This document shows positions 5,693-8,210 of a stretch of 8,210 nt of DNA, one piece after another. The position numbers and the translations under genes were made by a program. The notes under the pieces are model-generated. The model was not told the origin of the DNA, ran no database searches, and saw only the letters and a program-made list of their open reading frames with translations. The stretch covers positions 1 to 8,210 of the forward strand of contig JAICKZ010000141.1 in NCBI GenBank assembly GCA_025927665.1, read 5' to 3'. Every line of letters begins with the position of its first letter. Position 1 is the stretch's first letter. Source of the DNA: Steroidobacteraceae bacterium (GTDB lineage: Bacteria > Pseudomonadota > Gammaproteobacteria > Steroidobacterales > Steroidobacteraceae).

Positions 5693-6337
5693 ATGAACCC
5701 CGCCTCAATACCACCCATTCTCTACAGCTTTCGTCGCTGTCCCTATGCCATGCGGGCGCGAATGGCATTGAATGTATCGAAAGTGGACCATGTCATTCGC
5801 GAGGTTGAGCTTAAAAACAAACCCACAGCGATGTTACAAGCTTCACCCAAAGGAACGGTGCCAGTATTGGTGTTGCCTGATGATCGCGTGATTGATGAAA
5901 GTTTAGATATCATGCGTTGGGCGTTGGCGCAAAATGATCCGGAAGGATGGCTATCAAGCAGTGATGCAATCAATCAAGCCATGAATGAGTTAATTTCCAT
6001 CAACGATGGCGTCTTCAAGTTTCATCTTGACCGCATGAAATACCCGAATCGTTACGATGGTGTTGACCCTGTTGAGCATCGTGATGAAGCCGTTAAATTG
6101 TTAGCACCACTTGAATCGCGATTGCAGAACCATGCTTATTTATTTGGTAACACACCGATGCTCGCGGACGTCGCCATTTTTCCTTTCGTGCGACAATTTG
6201 CTCACGCGGATACGGAAGCTTTTTCGGCGTTACCGTATTCTGCATTACAAACATGGTTAATGAAGTGGGAAACATCGGTCTTGTTTAACACAGTCATGAT
6301 CAAGCGATCTGTTTGGAAGCCGAATGATTTGACGTAA
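5693..6337 (+). CDS. Glutathione S-transferase-like protein with CPYA motif
   Basis: This 214-residue protein has a thioredoxin-fold N-terminal domain: ILYSFRRCPYAMRARMAL with the redox or catalytic cysteine at 16 (CPYA, as in glutaredoxin-2/omega-type GSTs), the cis-proline in GTVPVL at 54-59, and the glutathione-binding DES at 68-70. The C-terminal helical domain carries NTPMLADVAIFPFVRQFA near 153-170, matching the conserved aspartate-containing N-capping box of GSTs. A cysteine GST of this type would favour thiol transfer or reduction of glutathione mixed disulfides over conjugation. ATG 5693 is chosen; GTG 5690 immediately before it would add one residue. The start lies about 45 bases from the divergent DUF3025 start, with no clear Shine-Dalgarno sequence. 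Substrate unknown. Confidence 0.88.
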   Translation: MNPASIPPILYSFRRCPYAMRARMALNVSKVDHVIREVELKNKPTAMLQASPKGTVPVLVLPDDRVIDESLDIMRWALAQNDPEGWLSSSDAINQAMNELISINDGVFKFHLDRMKYPNRYDGVDPVEHRDEAVKLLAPLESRLQNHAYLFGNTPMLADVAIFPFVRQFAHADTEAFSALPYSALQTWLMKWETSVLFNTVMIKRSVWKPNDLT

Positions 6338-6351
6338 GGCTGCTTAAATTT

Positions 6352-6367
6352 GTAAAGCATGCTTGAC
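6352..6367. promoter_or_regulatory. Imperfect operator-like palindrome overlapping the -35 box
   Basis: GTAAAGCATGCTTGAC matches the perfect palindrome at 6390-6405 at 13 of 16 positions, and has one mismatched pair in its own dyad. It overlaps TTGACA at 6363-6368. The two dyad centres are 38 bp apart. It is a likely second binding site for the XRE-type regulator encoded two genes downstream. Confidence 0.6.
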
Positions 6368-6391
6368 AGTGTCTGTTGAGTGTTGGATAGT
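6363..6391 (+). promoter_or_regulatory. Sigma70-type promoter of the membrane protein/XRE operon
   Basis: A perfect -35 box TTGACA (6363-6368) is followed after 17 bases by GATAGT (6386-6391), a 4-of-6 match to the -10 consensus. Transcription would begin near 6398, leaving a leader of about 20 bases. TATACT at 6396-6401 is a better -10 hexamer but lacks a well-spaced -35 box. Both candidates overlap palindromic operator-like sequence. Confidence 0.6.
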
Positions 6392-6405
6392 AAAGTATAC
6401 TTTAC
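6390..6405. promoter_or_regulatory. Perfect 16-bp operator-like palindrome
   Basis: GTAAAGTATACTTTAC is identical to its reverse complement. It covers the -10 and start region of the predicted promoter and ends 12 bases before the ATG at 6418. Occupancy would block RNA polymerase. The natural candidate to bind it is the XRE-type protein of the same operon, which would make the operon self-repressing; this is inference. Confidence 0.65.
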
Positions 6406-6417
6406 ACGAAAAAGGTT

Positions 6418-6813
6418 ATGAATCCATTTAAAAACGCTTTTGTACGCGGAATGCTGTTTGCTCAATGGGCATATTGGTCTACGTGGGGCATGTGTATTTG
6501 GGCGCAGTTATATATGCCTGGTGGCTCGGTGCGCACTGTCCTTACTTTGTTGCCGATATTGCCTGGTGTGTTAATCATTGCAACAGGAATTTGGCAGTAT
6601 CGCGCTTGTGATGAATATATTCGTCTACGAGTTCTGATGGCAGCCTCCGTCACGGCCGTAATCACTGCTGTATGGACGTTGACTTATAGCTATCTTGAAT
6701 TGGTTGGATTGCCACGCCTGAGCATGATCTGGGTCTTTAACATTGGCTGGACAATATTTGTTCTCCTTATGATAAAACTGATACTAGAAGGCCATGAAAA
6801 ACAGGTTATCTGA
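6418..6813 (+). CDS. Four-helix integral membrane protein partnered with an XRE regulator
   Basis: This 131-residue protein has four predicted membrane helices: about 12-32 (MLFAQWAYWSTWGMCIW), 40-60 (TVLTLLPILPGVLIIATGIW), 72-94 (VLMAASVTAVITAVWTLTYSYLE) and 102-123 (SMIWVFNIGWTIFVLLMIKLIL). A charged loop, CDEYIRLR (64-71), lies between helices two and three. No transport or enzyme motif is recognised. AAAAGG ends two bases before the ATG, a close spacing; the next ATG, codon 12, would cut into the first helix. Its last 20 bases overlap the XRE gene, so the two are translationally coupled. Small membrane protein plus small XRE regulator pairs are common in bacteria; the membrane protein may sense a signal and release the regulator, but nothing here shows it. 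Confidence 0.8.
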   Translation: MNPFKNAFVRGMLFAQWAYWSTWGMCIWAQLYMPGGSVRTVLTLLPILPGVLIIATGIWQYRACDEYIRLRVLMAASVTAVITAVWTLTYSYLELVGLPRLSMIWVFNIGWTIFVLLMIKLILEGHEKQVI

Positions 6814-6985
6814 GCTACGTGCGGCGAATGGGTGGACTCAGAATGATCTTGCGATACGGTTAAAGGTGTCACGTCAAACTGTCAATGCGATAGAAACTGA
6901 GAGATACGAGCCCAGTCTGTCGCTAGCGTTTACAATTGCAAGGCTATTCAAATCAAGTATTGAGAAAATTTTTACACCAAAGTAG
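6794..6985 (+). CDS. Small XRE/Cro-type helix-turn-helix regulator
   Basis: This 63-residue protein is essentially one DNA-binding domain. It opens MKNRLSELRAANGWTQNDLA. The helix-turn-helix covers about 15-35, with recognition-helix sequence VSRQTVNAIETERYEPSLSLA, and it ends IARLFKSSIEKIFTPK. This matches the short XRE regulators that act as dimers on palindromes and often repress their own operon. AGAAGG ends two bases before the ATG, and the gene overlaps the membrane-protein gene by 20 bases. The two palindromes at 6352-6367 and 6390-6405 are the probable operators. There is no effector-binding domain, so a signal, if any, probably comes through the partner membrane protein. It is not a restriction-modification controller by position, being about 2 kb from the island with two unrelated genes between. 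Confidence 0.9.
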   Translation: MKNRLSELRAANGWTQNDLAIRLKVSRQTVNAIETERYEPSLSLAFTIARLFKSSIEKIFTPK

Positions 6986-7014
6986 TTTGCTTGAACATCC
7001 GAAGTTGAGAGCCG

Positions 7015-7434
7015 ATGTCATGCCACATAAATATGCGCAAACCTGAAGTAGACAATCTCTGTCCTTGCGGCTCTAACACCGAATACAAAAATTGTTGCGG
7101 CCGCTTGCATGCAGGTGAATCAGCACCGACAGCGGAAGCGTTGATGCGTTCGCGTTACACGGCATTTGTCATGCAGAACGAAGCTTACTTGTTAGCGACC
7201 TGGCATCCACGTACGCGACCTACATCCATACCTTTCGAACCGGGTACCAAGTGGTTGGGCTTAACGATTACTGATTCAAAAGTGATTGATGCCGATCATG
7301 CCGAAGTAGAATTTATTGCACGTTATCGTGTGGGCGGCGCATCGGCGATACGAGGTCATGAGCGCAGTCGCTTTGTACGCGAAGCAGATGGTTGGTTTTA
7401 TTTGGATGGAAAAGCGATGGAGAAAGCGAAATAG
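7015..7434 (+). CDS. ychJ: YchJ family protein with N-terminal SEC-C zinc motif
   Basis: This 139-residue protein begins with a SEC-C-like metal site, CPCGS at 16-20 and CCG at 27-29, giving four cysteines for zinc. An NTF2-like domain follows, with RSRYTAFVMQNEAYLLATWH near 45-64, TKWLGLTI near 78-85, and EVEFIARYR with the ERSRF segment near 97-120, ending DGWFYLDG. This order and length fit the YchJ/UPF0225 family, whose biochemical role is not established; cytoplasmic location is expected. ATG 7015 is used; ATG 7033 is a second possibility and keeps both cysteine pairs. Only 29 bases separate it from the XRE gene, so read-through transcription is possible, but the functions look unrelated. 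The downstream gene is convergent. Confidence 0.88.
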   Translation: MSCHINMRKPEVDNLCPCGSNTEYKNCCGRLHAGESAPTAEALMRSRYTAFVMQNEAYLLATWHPRTRPTSIPFEPGTKWLGLTITDSKVIDADHAEVEFIARYRVGGASAIRGHERSRFVREADGWFYLDGKAMEKAK

Positions 7435-7508
7435 ATTGCGCGAGTTATTCGCTGTTCGCGACGTGGTAAAGGACGCATGATCTGTTGTGCTTAGACAGAT
7501 AACAATAT

Positions 7509-7608
7509 CGTTCACCCTGAGCTTGTCGAAGGGTTCTTGAGGCTTGGTTTGATGTGATTGAAGTGGGGAATGGTTCCTCTGTCGATACACTAGAGCTCAC
7601 CATGAACG
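7509..7608. repeat. Composite inverted repeat between convergent genes
   Basis: The 213-base gap between the YchJ and ABC genes holds CCCTGAGCTTGTCGAAGGG (7515-7533), a well-known dispersed bacterial extragenic palindrome. Its stem is ACCCT/AGGGT with tandem G-A mismatches. CGTTCACCCTGAGCT (7509-7523) is also the inverted partner of AGCTCACCATGAACG (7594-7608), pairing at 12 of 15 positions across a 70-base spacer. It appears to be a pair of facing copies, the right one decayed. It may slow or stop transcription from both sides. No gene is seen in this gap. Confidence 0.55.
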
Positions 7609-7647
7609 GAAGTCAGAGATCGTCAACTGCCGCGTTGGTAATACCAG

Positions 7648-8210
7648 TTACTGTGTTGCGATTTCGTTGGCAGCAATGCCCGGTAGTTGCCAAGTCGGAT
7701 CAAGCTTGCCATCGACCAATGCAATACGTCGATCTGTGCCGCTGGCGAATACAGGATCATGAGTGACGGTGATAATTGTTTTACCTCTTTGCGTCGCAAG
7801 ATCACGCAGAATCTGACGAACTGTTGCAGCAGAGGCAGTGTCGAGATTGCCAGTCGGTTCATCGGCAAGTATTAATACGGGATCATTGGCCAAGGCTCGT
7901 GCAATGGCCACACGTTGTCGTTGTCCGCCGGACATTTGATCAGGTCGTTTATACATGTGCTCGGCGAGTCCAAGATCGTTTAACAATTGCTGCGCACGCA
8001 AATCAATTTCGTTGGGAGCAAGTTTTGCCAATCGTGTCATGGGTAACTTGACGTTATCCAGAGCGGAGAATTCTGAAAGCAAAAAATGAAATTGAAATAC
8101 AAAACCCAACTTCGCCAATCGCACATCGGCCAATGCATCTTCATCGTATCCGGAGGTGTCAACGCCATCCAACCATAGTTGACCACTACTAGGGACATCC
8201 AACAATCCCA
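7648..8210 (-). CDS. LolD/MacB-type ABC transporter ATP-binding protein, 5' part outside window
   Basis: The frame reaches the right edge, so the N-terminus with the Walker A loop is missing; the TTG at 8203-8205 is not a start. Visible motifs in order are LLDVPSSGQLWLDG, the Q-loop GFVFQFHFLLSEFSALDNV, the signature MSGGQRQRVAIARAL (Met for the usual Leu), Walker B VLILADEPTGNLD with its catalytic glutamate, the D-loop, and the H-loop VTHD. The Q-loop text and the EPTGNLD form are typical of the LolD/MacB/FtsE group, which powers lipoprotein release or other mechanotransmission and peptide export at the inner membrane. LolD itself is the closest in feel, but without the permease gene, expected beyond 8210, MacB-like or unnamed relatives cannot be excluded. 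The C-terminus ends with a short non-conserved tail and TAA at 7648-7650. Confidence 0.9.
   Translation of the reverse strand, partial: GLLDVPSSGQLWLDGVDTSGYDEDALADVRLAKLGFVFQFHFLLSEFSALDNVKLPMTRLAKLAPNEIDLRAQQLLNDLGLAEHMYKRPDQMSGGQRQRVAIARALANDPVLILADEPTGNLDTASAATVRQILRDLATQRGKTIITVTHDPVFASGTDRRIALVDGKLDPTWQLPGIAANEIATQ

Noticed and set aside
5649..5768. N-terminal extension of the DUF3025 gene by 40 codons
   Set aside because: It would overlap the start of the divergent GST-like gene in antisense, and its residues show no family similarity; the conserved IDWTRPW block starts just after the internal ATG.
6794..6985. XRE protein as the controller of the restriction-modification system
   Set aside because: It is about 2 kb from the methyltransferase with two unrelated genes between, and its own promoter carries matching palindromes, while no such palindrome was seen upstream of the nuclease.
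1..8210. CRISPR array, transposase or integrase genes
   Set aside because: No regularly spaced repeats and no DDE, serine or tyrosine recombinase motifs were seen in either strand.

Overview
The window looks like a chromosomal segment of a gammaproteobacterium of moderate GC content (roughly 45-50% in the genes sampled by hand). The reasons are the mix of a LolD-type ABC ATPase, a YchJ-family protein, a DUF3025 protein and a GST-like protein with a CPYA motif, together with two dispersed extragenic palindromes of kinds common in Proteobacteria. The lineage cannot be fixed further; a Xanthomonadales/Nevskiales-like relative is only a guess.

Layout. Positions 1-2506 hold three co-directional, tightly spaced genes: the 3' end of a TolB/WD40-like beta-propeller protein with a remnant of a lectin-like domain at its N-terminus, a Tat-exported Gfo/Idh/MocA oxidoreductase of the glucose-fructose oxidoreductase type, and a small cysteine-rich lipoprotein. 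All three are predicted to act in or at the periplasm. After a REP-like palindrome (about 2608-2630) comes a protein with a C-terminal GIY-YIG-like domain (2669-3256).

Positions 3257-4859 look like an acquired island between two convergent host genes. It carries a BglII/BstYI-like restriction endonuclease (GTG start, about 40% GC) followed by an MT-A70-family adenine methyltransferase (DPPW motif). Together they form a probable Type II restriction-modification system with a predicted GATC-centred target. A 9-bp direct repeat brackets the gene pair, an imperfect hairpin lies upstream of the nuclease, and a hand scan finds the motif RGATCY three times in the island and nowhere else in the window.

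Positions 4860-6337 hold a DUF3025 gene on the minus strand, divergent from a GST-like gene. Positions 6338-6985 hold a compact regulatory module: a promoter with two near-identical 16-bp palindromes, a four-helix membrane protein, and an overlapping small XRE-type regulator that probably controls its own operon. Positions 7015-7434 encode a YchJ/SEC-C protein. A convergent intergenic region with a composite inverted repeat then separates it from a LolD-like ABC ATPase on the minus strand, which runs off the right edge.

The most interesting parts are the restriction-modification pair, because BglII-type nuclease homology is combined with an MT-A70 adenine methyltransferase, and the double-operator membrane-protein/XRE module.
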